Assembly: GCA_945869935.1 (NCBI GenBank)
Contig: CAMBSA010000091.1
Location: forward strand, 1 to 6,997
Source of the DNA: Bordetella parapertussis
GTDB taxonomy: Bacteria; Pseudomonadota; Gammaproteobacteria; Burkholderiales; SG8-39
Reading direction: 5' to 3'
DNA length: 6,997 bases
Below, piece after piece: positions 1 through 6,599 of the stretch. A program made the position numbers and the translations under genes. The notes beneath the pieces are model-generated. The model made no database searches. It was given only the letters and a program-made list of their open reading frames with translations, and had not been told where the DNA came from. The first letter of the stretch is position 1. Each line of letters starts with the position of its first letter.

Positions 1-8
1 GGCGGCGG

Positions 9-12
<4 letters not shown>
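1..12 (-). CDS. phnL: Probable start of phnL (partial, 4 codons)
   Basis: On the minus strand an ATG at positions 12-10 overlaps the TGA stop of phnK (11-9) in an ATGA arrangement, and reads Met-Thr-Ala-Ala before the window ends. The same ATGA overlap is used at the phnG/phnH junction upstream. In C-P lyase operons phnL, the second ABC-type ATP-binding protein, normally follows phnK, so this is most likely its start. Only four codons are visible, so the identity rests on gene order, not on protein sequence. Confidence 0.45.
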
Positions 13-823
<811 letters not shown>

Positions 824-824
<1 letters not shown>

Positions 825-1732
825 CAGGCTTGCTCCCCGCGATGTCCGGCCGTTTGCCGCTCGCTGCAATAATCGGAATCCGAGCAAACGAACAAGCGCC
901 CGCCACGGTCGTCGGTCACCACTTCATCAAGGAACGTGTCGGTGGCGCCGCACAGCCCGCAGGGTCGGTCCCAGCGTTGCACTTCGAATGGGTGGTCGTC
1001 GAAGGCAAGGCTCTCCACCTTCGTGTACGGCGGGATCGCATGGATGCGCTTTTCACGTCCGGCGCCGAAGAGCTGCAACGCCGGGTTCATGTGAAGTTTC
1101 GGATTGTCGAATTTCGGGATCGGCGAGGGTGCGGTGAGGTAGCGCCCGTCCACCATCACCGGATAGTCATAGGTGGTGGCGATATGCCCGTAGCGCGCGA
1201 TGTCCTCGTAGAGCTTCACATGCATCAGCCCGTAGTCGGCCAGTGCGTGCATGCGCCGTGTTTCGGTTTCGCGCGGCTCGAGGCGTTGCAGCGGCTCGGG
1301 TACCGGCACCTGATAGACGATGATCTGGTTCGCGGTGAGCGGCGTCTCGGGAATGCGGTGACGGGTCTGGATCAGGGTCGCCTCCACGGTACGGGTGGTG
1401 GTGGCCACACCGGTGGTGCGGTGGAAGAACCGCCGGATGTTTACCGCGTTGGTGGTGTCGTCCGCGCCCTGGTCGATCACCTTCAGCACATCGCGCGGGC
1501 CTATCAGTGCGGCGGTGAGCTGGATGCCGCCGGTGCCCCAGCCGTAGGGCAGCGGCATCTCGCGGCTGCCGAACGGCACCTGGTAGCCGGGAATCGCCAC
1601 CGCCTTCAGGATCGCGCGCCGGATCATCCGCTTGGTGCGCTCGTCGAGATAGGCGAAGTTGTAACCGGCCTCGACCGGATCGGTCGCGACGGGAAGTGGT
1701 TTTGCGATGGCGGCCTCAGCGTGTGCGTGCAT
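824..1732 (-). CDS. phnJ: PhnJ, radical-SAM C-P lyase
   Basis: This is the enzyme that breaks the carbon-phosphorus bond: it turns ribose-1-phosphonate-5-phosphate into 5-phosphoribosyl 1,2-cyclic phosphate plus the alkane, using S-adenosylmethionine and a 4Fe-4S cluster. The 302-residue product carries the diagnostic C-x2-C-x21-C-x5-C pattern at Cys258, Cys261, Cys283 and Cys289. These sit exactly 17 residues beyond E. coli Cys241/244/266 (cluster ligands) and Cys272 (thiyl radical). Gly49 in IPGYQVPFG matches E. coli radical Gly32 with the same offset, so the enzyme should be active. Long blocks such as GWGTGGIQLTA, QGADDTTNAV, TLIQTRHRIPETPLT and PSPIPKFDNPK are family hallmarks. The 17-residue N-terminal extension relative to E. 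coli has no alternative Met to trim it. The start has a GGAGA site 7 bases upstream and overlaps phnI by 17 bases. Confidence 0.98.
833..838 (-). promoter_or_regulatory. Ribosome binding site that fixes the phnK start
   Basis: The minus strand reads GGGGAG here, followed by 8 bases and the ATG at 824. It lies inside the end of phnJ, so translation of phnK is probably coupled to phnJ. It is the main argument against starting phnK 21 codons earlier at 887, deep within phnJ. Confidence 0.7.
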
Positions 1733-2867
1733 GAACGGTCTCCGGTTCTGCGGGAGTGGTCTCGGTTGCCTGCGGCTTTGCGCGCATTACCCGCACCAGC
1801 TCCAGTTCGGACTGGAAGTCCACGTAGTGCGGCAGCTTCAGGTGCTGGACGAAGCCAGAGGCTTCGAGGTTGTCGCTGTGCGAAAGAACGAACTCCTGCG
1901 CCTGCGCAGGCGAGGTCACGGATTCACCGAGATCAGAAGCGCGCAGTGCACGGTCCACCAGTGCCATCGCCATCGCCTTGCGCTCGCAGTGCCCGAACGC
2001 AAGCCCATAACCGCGGGTGAACTGCGGCGGTGCGGTCTTCGATCCGGCGAACTGGTTCACCGTCTGGCACTCGGTGATCTCGATCTCGCCGATCTCGATC
2101 GGAAAGCCGAGCTCCTCCGGGATGATCTCCACCGCCACGATGCCGAAGCGGATCTCCCCCGCAAACGGGTGGGTGTGCGAGTAGCCGCGCTGGGTCGAGT
2201 AGCCGATCGCAAGCAGGAATCCCTCGTCACCGCGGGCAAGGTTCTGCAGCCGCAACGCGCGCGAGGCGGGAAACGTCAGCGGTTCCCGGGTGAGATCCTC
2301 GGGGTCGGGATCGCCCGGCGGTGGCGCGTGCATCTCGATCAGGCCTTCTGCACCGAGCAGGTCGGTGACACGTGGTACGGCTTTGTCGGAAGCGTGAGCT
2401 ATCGCATCGGCCTGTTCCGGCGATGGCTCCTCGCCGACCGGGGACGGCGGACGTTCACCGCATGCGGCAAGCGTGAAGTCCAGCAGGCGCTGGGTGTAAT
2501 CGTAGGTGGGCCCGAGAATCTGGCCGCCGGGAAGATCCTTGAAGGTCGCCGAGATGCGCCGCGAAAGCCGCATCGTCGCGGTGTCGATCGGCTCGGAGTA
2601 GCCAAGGCGCGGCAGGGTCGCGCGAAAGGCGCGCAGGAGAAAAATCGCCTCGACGAGGTCGCCCGCCGCCTGCTTGATCGCAAGCGCGGCGAGTTCCGGG
2701 TCGTAGACCGAGCCTTCCGTCATCACCCTGTCCACCGACAGGCGCAGCTGGTTGCGGATCTGCGCGAGCGACAGTTCCGGTACCGAAGGATCACCTCGAC
2801 GCTCTTCGGCCAGCCGCTCGTAGGAATTGAGAATGGCGCGTTCGCCGCCCTTGACCGCTACATACAT
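1716..2867 (-). CDS. phnI: PhnI, C-P lyase core subunit (nucleosidase/phosphonylation)
   Basis: PhnI, with PhnG and PhnH, replaces the adenine of ATP with a phosphonate to give ribose-1-phosphonate-5-triphosphate; alone the E. coli protein acts as a purine nucleosidase. The 383-residue product begins MYVAVKGGERAI and contains family blocks RNQLRLSVDRVMTEGS, LGYSEPIDT, SRRISATFKDLPGGQ and LGPTYDYTQRLLDF. His342 and His347 in HLKLPH keep the His-x4-His spacing of E. coli His328/His333, which bind zinc next to the PhnJ active site. The protein is about 29 residues longer than the E. coli one; part of this is a Thr/Pro/Glu-rich C-terminal tail from about residue 364. The ATG has a GGAGGT site roughly 10 bases upstream, inside phnH, and the two genes overlap by 10 bases. 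Confidence 0.97.
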   Translation of the reverse strand: MYVAVKGGERAILNSYERLAEERRGDPSVPELSLAQIRNQLRLSVDRVMTEGSVYDPELAALAIKQAAGDLVEAIFLLRAFRATLPRLGYSEPIDTATMRLSRRISATFKDLPGGQILGPTYDYTQRLLDFTLAACGERPPSPVGEEPSPEQADAIAHASDKAVPRVTDLLGAEGLIEMHAPPPGDPDPEDLTREPLTFPASRALRLQNLARGDEGFLLAIGYSTQRGYSHTHPFAGEIRFGIVAVEIIPEELGFPIEIGEIEITECQTVNQFAGSKTAPPQFTRGYGLAFGHCERKAMAMALVDRALRASDLGESVTSPAQAQEFVLSHSDNLEASGFVQHLKLPHYVDFQSELELVRVMRAKPQATETTPAEPETVHARTR

Positions 2868-3508
2868 TCGGGGTCGACCTCCATCGAGGTGCTGCGCGGA
2901 ATCGCGGCAAGCGAATCACCACAGACAAGGAAAAGATCGTTGCCGCGCGGAAACAGGCTGCGCCGCGTGCGCCAGTACCCGATGAACTCATGGCCCGCTC
3001 CGCCGATGGCGAGGCGCGCGGAGCCGTCGACGCCCGGACCGGAAAGGGAGAGCCGGATGCCGGAGGCGGAGTCCGTCTCCAATTTTGTCCGCAGGTGCGC
3101 TACCTGGACGATCAGGGTGGCGGAGCGGTCGGGATAATCCTCGGTTCCCGAACGGAAGTCTTCGATCGGACCTATCCCCGTGATGCCCTCGACAAGCGCA
3201 AAGTCGGCCTCCGAGCGTTCCGCCGTGATCGGGCAGCCGGTATGAAAGCGCAGATACGCAGCGGCGCCGGCGAAGTTCGGCGCAAGCCATACAGGCGTGT
3301 CCGGGTCGCACAGAGCAAGCAGAAGCGAGGCGGTCGCGGAAAAAAGCACCGGGGGGTGGGCCTCAGGCGCTGGAAGAACCTGCAGTGTTCCGGGGCGTGC
3401 CATCGCCTGTAGCGCGGCGCGAAAGGCGGCCTGACTGTCGAATACCGGCTGGGCGAAGCCCGGTTCGACCTGTGACAGCGCCGCGGTTGCGGCGTGGGCG
3501 GCGCTCAT
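2858..3508 (-). CDS. phnH: PhnH, C-P lyase core subunit
   Basis: PhnH is a non-catalytic but essential partner in the PhnG2H2I2J2 core complex; the E. coli structure shows a fold related to PLP-dependent transferases without the cofactor. The 216-residue product has the expected family features: an N-terminal FDSQAAFRAALQAMARPGT block (residues about 23-41), then LLLALCDPDTPVWL, AYLRFHTGCP, the FALVEG segment followed by GTEDYPDRSATL, and a C-terminal LSGPGVDGS...FPRGNDLFLVCGD stretch. It is about 20 residues longer than the E. coli protein, mainly at the two ends. Its ATG overlaps the phnG stop in an ATGA arrangement, while only a weak GGAAG sits upstream, so translation probably depends on coupling from phnG. 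It ends with a TAG that overlaps the phnI start. Confidence 0.95.
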   Translation of the reverse strand: MSAAHAATAALSQVEPGFAQPVFDSQAAFRAALQAMARPGTLQVLPAPEAHPPVLFSATASLLLALCDPDTPVWLAPNFAGAAAYLRFHTGCPITAERSEADFALVEGITGIGPIEDFRSGTEDYPDRSATLIVQVAHLRTKLETDSASGIRLSLSGPGVDGSARLAIGGAGHEFIGYWRTRRSLFPRGNDLFLVCGDSLAAIPRSTSMEVDPECM

Positions 3509-3990
3509 GCCGGGCTTCCCGCGCCGGCGTCGCGCACAAGGGTGAAGAATTCGACGCGTGTCGATGCGGCGCGGTCGGCGGCATCGGTGGCACGGCGCTC
3601 GAGCAGTCGTGCAAGCGGATCGATGACCTTCGATACGATCGCGTCGCGGTAGTGATCGTTCTGCAAAAGGGCATCCGCAAGCGCGGCGAGTTCCGCATGG
3701 CGCGCGGAGCGTCCCTGCACGTAGCCGATGCCGGTCTCACCGCCGGCGAGGCGGATGGCGCAGCGCGTCACCGTCATCTCCCCGAGGTTGAATTTCTCGC
3801 CGCTGCCGCCCGCGCGTGCACGGACCATCGCGAGCCCGGTCTCGGGTTTGCGCAGGAAGCGGCGCGCAGGCGCCGGCATCGTGGCGAGCACCGCATCGAG
3901 CTGCCGCTCGAGTTCGTCCAGCGGCGATCGCGCAAGCACCGACAGGCTGCGGCGGCGTGCCTGTGTCGGGCTGTCATGCAAGTCGTTCAT
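3505..3990 (-). CDS. phnG: PhnG, C-P lyase core subunit; first gene of the catalytic operon
   Basis: PhnG packs against PhnI in the C-P lyase core and is needed for forming ribose-1-phosphonate-5-triphosphate. The 161-residue product (E. coli about 150) has the family blocks ARSPLDELE (residues about 20-28), the LRKPETGLAMVRARAGGSG segment, FNLGEMTVTRCAIRL (about 67-81), TGIGYVQGRSARHAELAALADAL and a Arg-rich C-terminal helix ending VEFFTLVRDAG. This is the promoter-proximal gene of the leftward operon, with 142 bases to the divergent phnF start. No convincing Shine-Dalgarno precedes the ATG at 3990 (the preceding bases on the minus strand read ACGACCCCC), and no better in-frame start is visible, so initiation may be weak or use an unrecognised start. 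Confidence 0.94.
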   Translation of the reverse strand: MNDLHDSPTQARRRSLSVLARSPLDELERQLDAVLATMPAPARRFLRKPETGLAMVRARAGGSGEKFNLGEMTVTRCAIRLAGGETGIGYVQGRSARHAELAALADALLQNDHYRDAIVSKVIDPLARLLERRATDAADRAASTRVEFFTLVRDAGAGSPA

Positions 3991-4040
3991 GGGGGTCGTG
4001 ACCGGTTGCGAATGGGTTGTCCTGTAATTCGATTGCCAAG

Positions 4041-4060
4041 TTGTCTAGACATCTAAACAA
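4041..4060. promoter_or_regulatory. Probable PhnF operator (HutC-type GTnTAnAC site, doubled)
   Basis: The palindrome GTCTAGAC at 4043-4050 (TGTCTAGACA when extended) matches the GTnTAnAC consensus described for HutC-subfamily GntR repressors, the subfamily of PhnF. Directly abutting it, ATCTAAAC at 4051-4058 is a degenerate copy in the same register (6 of 8 bases). Together they also form a larger inverted repeat: TTGTCTAGA (4041-4049) and TCTAAACAA (4052-4060) pair at 8 of 9 positions around a 2-base centre. It lies midway between phnG and phnF and covers the -35 box of the phnF promoter, a fitting place for repression of both directions. PhnF binding itself is inferred. Confidence 0.75.
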
Positions 4061-4074
4061 AAGGCTAACATAAT
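4046..4074 (+). promoter_or_regulatory. Sigma70-type promoter for phnF and downstream genes
   Basis: TAGACA at 4046-4051 (5 of 6 to TTGACA) is followed by a 17-base spacer and CATAAT at 4069-4074 (5 of 6 to TATAAT). Transcription would begin near 4081, leaving a leader of about 50 bases before the phnF ATG at 4133. The -35 box lies within the GTCTAGAC operator, so bound PhnF would exclude RNA polymerase, predicting autorepression. I found no equally good sigma70 match on the opposite strand for phnG. Confidence 0.65.
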
Positions 4075-4132
4075 GCTATGGGCTGTTCGTTAAGCTTTTG
4101 TGACGCAGTGCCGATAGAGGTCATGCAAACCG

Positions 4133-4951
4133 ATGGCAAGGAAGTCAGCAGGTATTGAAGTGGTGCCGCCGCGGCGTGATCGCAGCACCACCGTGCCGCC
4201 CCGGCGCGATCAAGTTGGCACCGCGCCTCCCCGTCGCGGTGGAGGCGAGCGCGTCTGGTCGCAGATCGAGCGCTCGCTCGAGCAGTCGATTGCCTCGGGC
4301 GAGGCGCGGCCGGGCGAACGCCTTGGCACCGAGCACGAACTCGCGTCGCGCTACGGCGTCAACCGCCATACGGTGCGGCAGGCGCTTGCGAGCCTCGCTT
4401 CGCGCGGGTTGGTCCGGGTCGAACACGGGCACGGTACATTCGTGGAAGACCTTGCGATCGACTACATGCTCGGCCGGCGTACTCGATTTTCGGAGAATGT
4501 CGCTGCCGCGGGCCTCGAAGGTCGGCATATCGCCCTGGAAAACACCGAGCTGAAATCCGACTCGATAATCGCCTCGCAGCTCCGGATCGCCAGTGGGACC
4601 CGGGTGCTGAGAATCAAGACCCTCGGCGAGGCGCGCGGCATGCCGGTGAGCGTGGCTGAACACTTCATTCCCGCGCGGCGCTTCGCGGGCATCGGGGAGC
4701 GATTTGCCGAACTGGGTTCGCTCACAAGCGCGTTTGCGGAATTCGGTGTGCGCGACTACACCCGAAAGCAAAGCCTTGTCAGCGCGCGGATTCCCGATCC
4801 CCAGACCGCGATGCTGCTGCGCCAGCCGGCAACCCGGCCGGTTCTGCATGTGGAGGCGGTGAACCTCGAGAGCCGTGGCCGTCCGATCGAATTCCTGCGC
4901 TCCGATTTCTGCGGGGACAGGGTGCAGCTCGTGTTCGAGAGCGGCAAATGA
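4133..4951 (+). CDS. phnF: PhnF, GntR/HutC-family repressor of phosphonate genes
   Basis: The 272-residue product is a two-domain regulator. A GntR winged helix-turn-helix spans about residues 38-107 (VWSQIERSLEQSIASGEA, RLGTEHELASRYGVNRHTVRQALASLASRGLV, EHGHGTFV). A UTRA ligand-binding domain follows, about 125-268, ending in the usual PIEFLRSDFCGDRVQLVFE. PhnF represses C-P lyase and transport genes; its position divergent from phnG, beside a HutC-type palindrome, fits that role. Typical PhnF is about 240 residues; the excess is an N-terminal tail of three 10-residue PPRR repeats. The start is uncertain: ATG 4133 has GAGG 12 bases upstream (far), whereas GTG codons at 4160 and 4163 have an AGG 7-10 bases upstream and would remove only nine or ten residues. 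The effector is unknown here. Confidence 0.92.
   Translation: MARKSAGIEVVPPRRDRSTTVPPRRDQVGTAPPRRGGGERVWSQIERSLEQSIASGEARPGERLGTEHELASRYGVNRHTVRQALASLASRGLVRVEHGHGTFVEDLAIDYMLGRRTRFSENVAAAGLEGRHIALENTELKSDSIIASQLRIASGTRVLRIKTLGEARGMPVSVAEHFIPARRFAGIGERFAELGSLTSAFAEFGVRDYTRKQSLVSARIPDPQTAMLLRQPATRPVLHVEAVNLESRGRPIEFLRSDFCGDRVQLVFESGK
4163..4252 (+). repeat. Three 30-base in-frame tandem repeats encoding PPRR units
   Basis: Within the 5' end of phnF, three consecutive 30-base units encode VPPRRDRSTT, VPPRRDQVGT and APPRRGGGER (residues 11-40). Units 1 and 2 share about 16 of their first 18 bases and the final ACC; the third has drifted more at the DNA level but keeps PPRR. The period is exact, so this looks like a short tandem duplication. 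The repeats are proline- and arginine-rich, likely unstructured, and sit just before the winged helix. Confidence 0.8.
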
Positions 4952-4960
4952 TCGGACGCT

Positions 4961-4967
4961 GAGAGGA
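4961..4967 (+). promoter_or_regulatory. Ribosome binding site that fixes the start of the EamA-like gene
   Basis: GAGAGGA lies in the 25-base gap after the phnF stop, 9 bases before ATG 4977. It supports that start over the longer open frame beginning at 4875, whose extra 34 codons overlap phnF and encode a non-hydrophobic, shadow-like Cys/Arg/Ser-rich stretch. Confidence 0.7.
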
Positions 4968-4976
4968 ATACGGCGA

Positions 4977-5801
4977 ATGGAACCCGGAGTCTTTGCAATC
5001 GTGATGCTGGCGGCACTGCTGCACGCCTCCTGGAACGCGCTCGCCAAGGCGCGTGGCAGCGTGGATGCGGTGGCGATCGCGATGGGTTCGGGCCTGCTTG
5101 TGCTTCCGGTGCTGCCTTTCGTCGGGTTACCGGCGGCGGCTAGCTGGACGGCGCTCGGTGCATCCGCGGCGATCCATGTTCTGTACTTCCGGCTGGTGGT
5201 GGCGGTGTATCGCGAGGGGGCGCTGTCGGTGGCCTACCCGCTGATGCGCGGGCTGCCGCCGCTTGCGGTCGCGCTTGCCACCGGCCTGATACTCGGAGAG
5301 TCCCCGTCGGCTCTCGGCTGGGTCGCGATGCTCGCCGTCGCGGCGGGCGTGCTGCTGCTTGCGGGGGAGGGGTTTGCATCGCGTGCCGCGAACGCGCGTG
5401 CGTTGATTCTGGTCGCGGCCAATGTGGGGGTGATCATTGTCTATACGACCGTGGACGGCCTGGGGGTGCGCGCCTCGGGCGCGGCGCCGGCCTATGTGTG
5501 CTGGCTGTTTGTCCTGAGCGCGCTGGCGCTACTGCCTTTTGGCGGAATTGCAGCCCTGCGCTCGGCGCGCGCGCAGCCGGGGGTGCTTGCGCTCGGCGCA
5601 GCGTGCACGGTGGGCGCCTACGGGCTTGCGCTCTGGGCGATGAGTAAGGCGCCGATCGCCCTGGTGGCCGCGCTTCGCGAAATGTCGGTGGTGTTCGCGG
5701 CGATCATCGGACTGCTGTTTCTCGGCGAGCGTTTTGGTGCCCTGCGCTGGGCAGCCGTCGCGCTCACTGCGGCGGGCATGATCGGAATCCGCTATGCATG
5801 A
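4977..5801 (+). CDS. EamA/DMT-superfamily membrane protein associated with phosphonate use
   Basis: The 274-residue product is almost entirely hydrophobic, with about ten membrane helices in two five-helix halves, the layout of drug/metabolite transporters. Rough helices: 4-22, 31-52, 56-78, 84-106, 111-130, 141-160, 172-194, 202-222, 227-249 and 255-273. The two halves carry matching EamA-type motifs ending in Gly-Glu: LILGE (104-108) and LFLGE (247-251), preceded by AYPLMRGLPP (86-95) and ALREMSVVF (232-240). I associate it with the DMT subfamily described as 'phosphonate utilization associated putative membrane protein' (TIGR03340), recalled rather than searched. It lies 25 bases after phnF and overlaps the next gene, so it is probably under PhnF control. 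Substrate and direction are unknown; phosphonate, an amine by-product or a pathway intermediate are possible cargoes by inference. Confidence 0.85.
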   Translation: MEPGVFAIVMLAALLHASWNALAKARGSVDAVAIAMGSGLLVLPVLPFVGLPAAASWTALGASAAIHVLYFRLVVAVYREGALSVAYPLMRGLPPLAVALATGLILGESPSALGWVAMLAVAAGVLLLAGEGFASRAANARALILVAANVGVIIVYTTVDGLGVRASGAAPAYVCWLFVLSALALLPFGGIAALRSARAQPGVLALGAACTVGAYGLALWAMSKAPIALVAALREMSVVFAAIIGLLFLGERFGALRWAAVALTAAGMIGIRYA

Positions 5802-6498
5802 TCAAGCGCAGCTGCCGCGATACGCCCTGTACTTTTCACCGGCGGCCGGTTCTGCCTGGGATCGCTTCGGGGCCCGCTGGCTCGGCCGGTCGGCCCACAC
5901 CGGCGCATCGCTCGAGCAACCGGAGATTCCGGGACTCGACGCCGCACGCTTTCGCGCGTTGACCGGGGCGCCGCGCCGCTATGGATTTCACGCGACGCTA
6001 AAGCCACCGTTTCGGCTTGCGGCCGGACGCACGCCGGACGGGCTGTTGCGGGAACTGTCCGAGATATTCGGGCAGATTCCGTCGTTCGGGATGACTGCGA
6101 TGACGGTCGTGGTTCTCGATCGCTTTCTCGCGCTCGTGCCCGACGGTGATCCGACGGAGATCAACCGGATCGCGGACCAATGCGTAACACGCTTCGACCG
6201 CTACCGCGAGCCCGCGGATGCCGCCGAAATCGCGCGGCGCCGATCCGCGGGCCTGACGCCGCGCGAAGATGAACACCTGTTGCGCTGGGGCTATCCCTAC
6301 GTCCTGGATGCGTTCCGGTTCCACATGTCGCTTACCGGACCGCTCGGATCGGGATCCGAAACCGCAGCGCTTCGGCAAGCGGCGGCAAACCTGATTCCCG
6401 ATGAACCACTGCGCTTTGACTCAGTGACATTGTTCCGCGAGTCATCGCCCGGGGCGGACTTTCTCGTTGTTGGAAGGGCGCCTCTCGTTGCTCCGTGA
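5794..6498 (+). CDS. DUF1045 protein, putative 2H-type phosphoesterase of phosphonate metabolism
   Basis: The 234-residue soluble protein matches the DUF1045 / 'putative phosphonate metabolism protein' family (TIGR03223 as recalled), whose members sit beside C-P lyase genes. It begins RYALYFSP and has two H-x-[T/S] motifs: His66-Ala-Thr68 in YGFHATLKPPF and His177-Met-Ser179 in FRFHMSLTGPL. This spacing of two motifs is the signature of the 2H phosphoesterase superfamily (LigT, cyclic phosphodiesterases), which act on 2',3'- or 1,2-type cyclic phosphates. The C-P lyase reaction yields 5-phosphoribosyl 1,2-cyclic phosphate, so hydrolysis of that or a related side product is an attractive but unproven role. 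Its ATG overlaps the end of the EamA-like gene by 8 bases, with only a weak GGAA upstream, suggesting coupling. No activity has to my knowledge been settled for this family. Confidence 0.88.
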   Translation: MHDQAQLPRYALYFSPAAGSAWDRFGARWLGRSAHTGASLEQPEIPGLDAARFRALTGAPRRYGFHATLKPPFRLAAGRTPDGLLRELSEIFGQIPSFGMTAMTVVVLDRFLALVPDGDPTEINRIADQCVTRFDRYREPADAAEIARRRSAGLTPREDEHLLRWGYPYVLDAFRFHMSLTGPLGSGSETAALRQAAANLIPDEPLRFDSVTLFRESSPGADFLVVGRAPLVAP

Positions 6499-6531
6499 CA
6501 CGGAAATTTCCCGAAATCGTCACGGGAAATT
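6493..6531 (+). other. Two competing hairpins at the end of the DUF1045 gene (possible terminator)
   Basis: Hairpin A: CCGTGAC (6493-6499, including the DUF1045 stop) pairs perfectly with GTCACGG (6519-6525). Its loop contains the 10-base palindrome GGAAATTTCC (6502-6511). Hairpin B: AATTTCCCG (6505-6513) pairs perfectly with CGGGAAATT (6523-6531) around a 9-base loop. The two share bases 6523-6525 and so cannot form together. There is no downstream T run, so this is not a classical intrinsic terminator; it may be a weak terminator, an mRNA-end stabiliser or a protein site. Confidence 0.45.
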
Positions 6532-6599
6532 CACACGCCCTTCATGAATTGCGCGCGAGAATCTCACGCTTGTTGCGCACACAACCGGAGAAAGCGTCC

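Noticed and set aside
825..887. Longer N-terminus for PhnK starting at 887
   Set aside because: The extra 21 residues lie fully inside phnJ, lack similarity to PhnK, and ATG 824 has both a strong GGGGAG site and a TGATG overlap.
1707..3137. A 476-codon open frame on the plus strand opposite phnI and phnH
   Set aside because: It is antisense to two well-conserved genes. The translation is Arg/Gly/His/Leu-rich without recognisable domains, the usual by-product of high third-position GC on the coding strand.
3971..3991. Possible PHO box (CTGTCAT at 3971-3977)
   Set aside because: The second 7-base half-site expected 11 bases later is poor, and the site lies within the phnG coding start.
4100..4116. 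Possible CRP site (TGTGA half-site at 4100-4104)
   Set aside because: The opposite half (TCACA) is absent at the required spacing.
4875..4976. Longer N-terminus for the EamA-like protein starting at 4875
   Set aside because: The added 34 residues overlap the end of phnF in another frame and are polar, while ATG 4977 has a well-placed GAGAGGA and begins directly with a membrane helix.
4145..5047. A 300-codon minus-strand open frame opposite phnF
   Set aside because: It is antisense to the clear GntR/UTRA protein, with a composition typical of a shadow frame and no domain features.
6499..6599. Sigma70 promoter for the 6600 gene (TTCACA at 6530-6535)
   Set aside because: No acceptable -10 box occurs 16-18 bases downstream; the nearest A/T-rich hexamer is about 21 bases away.
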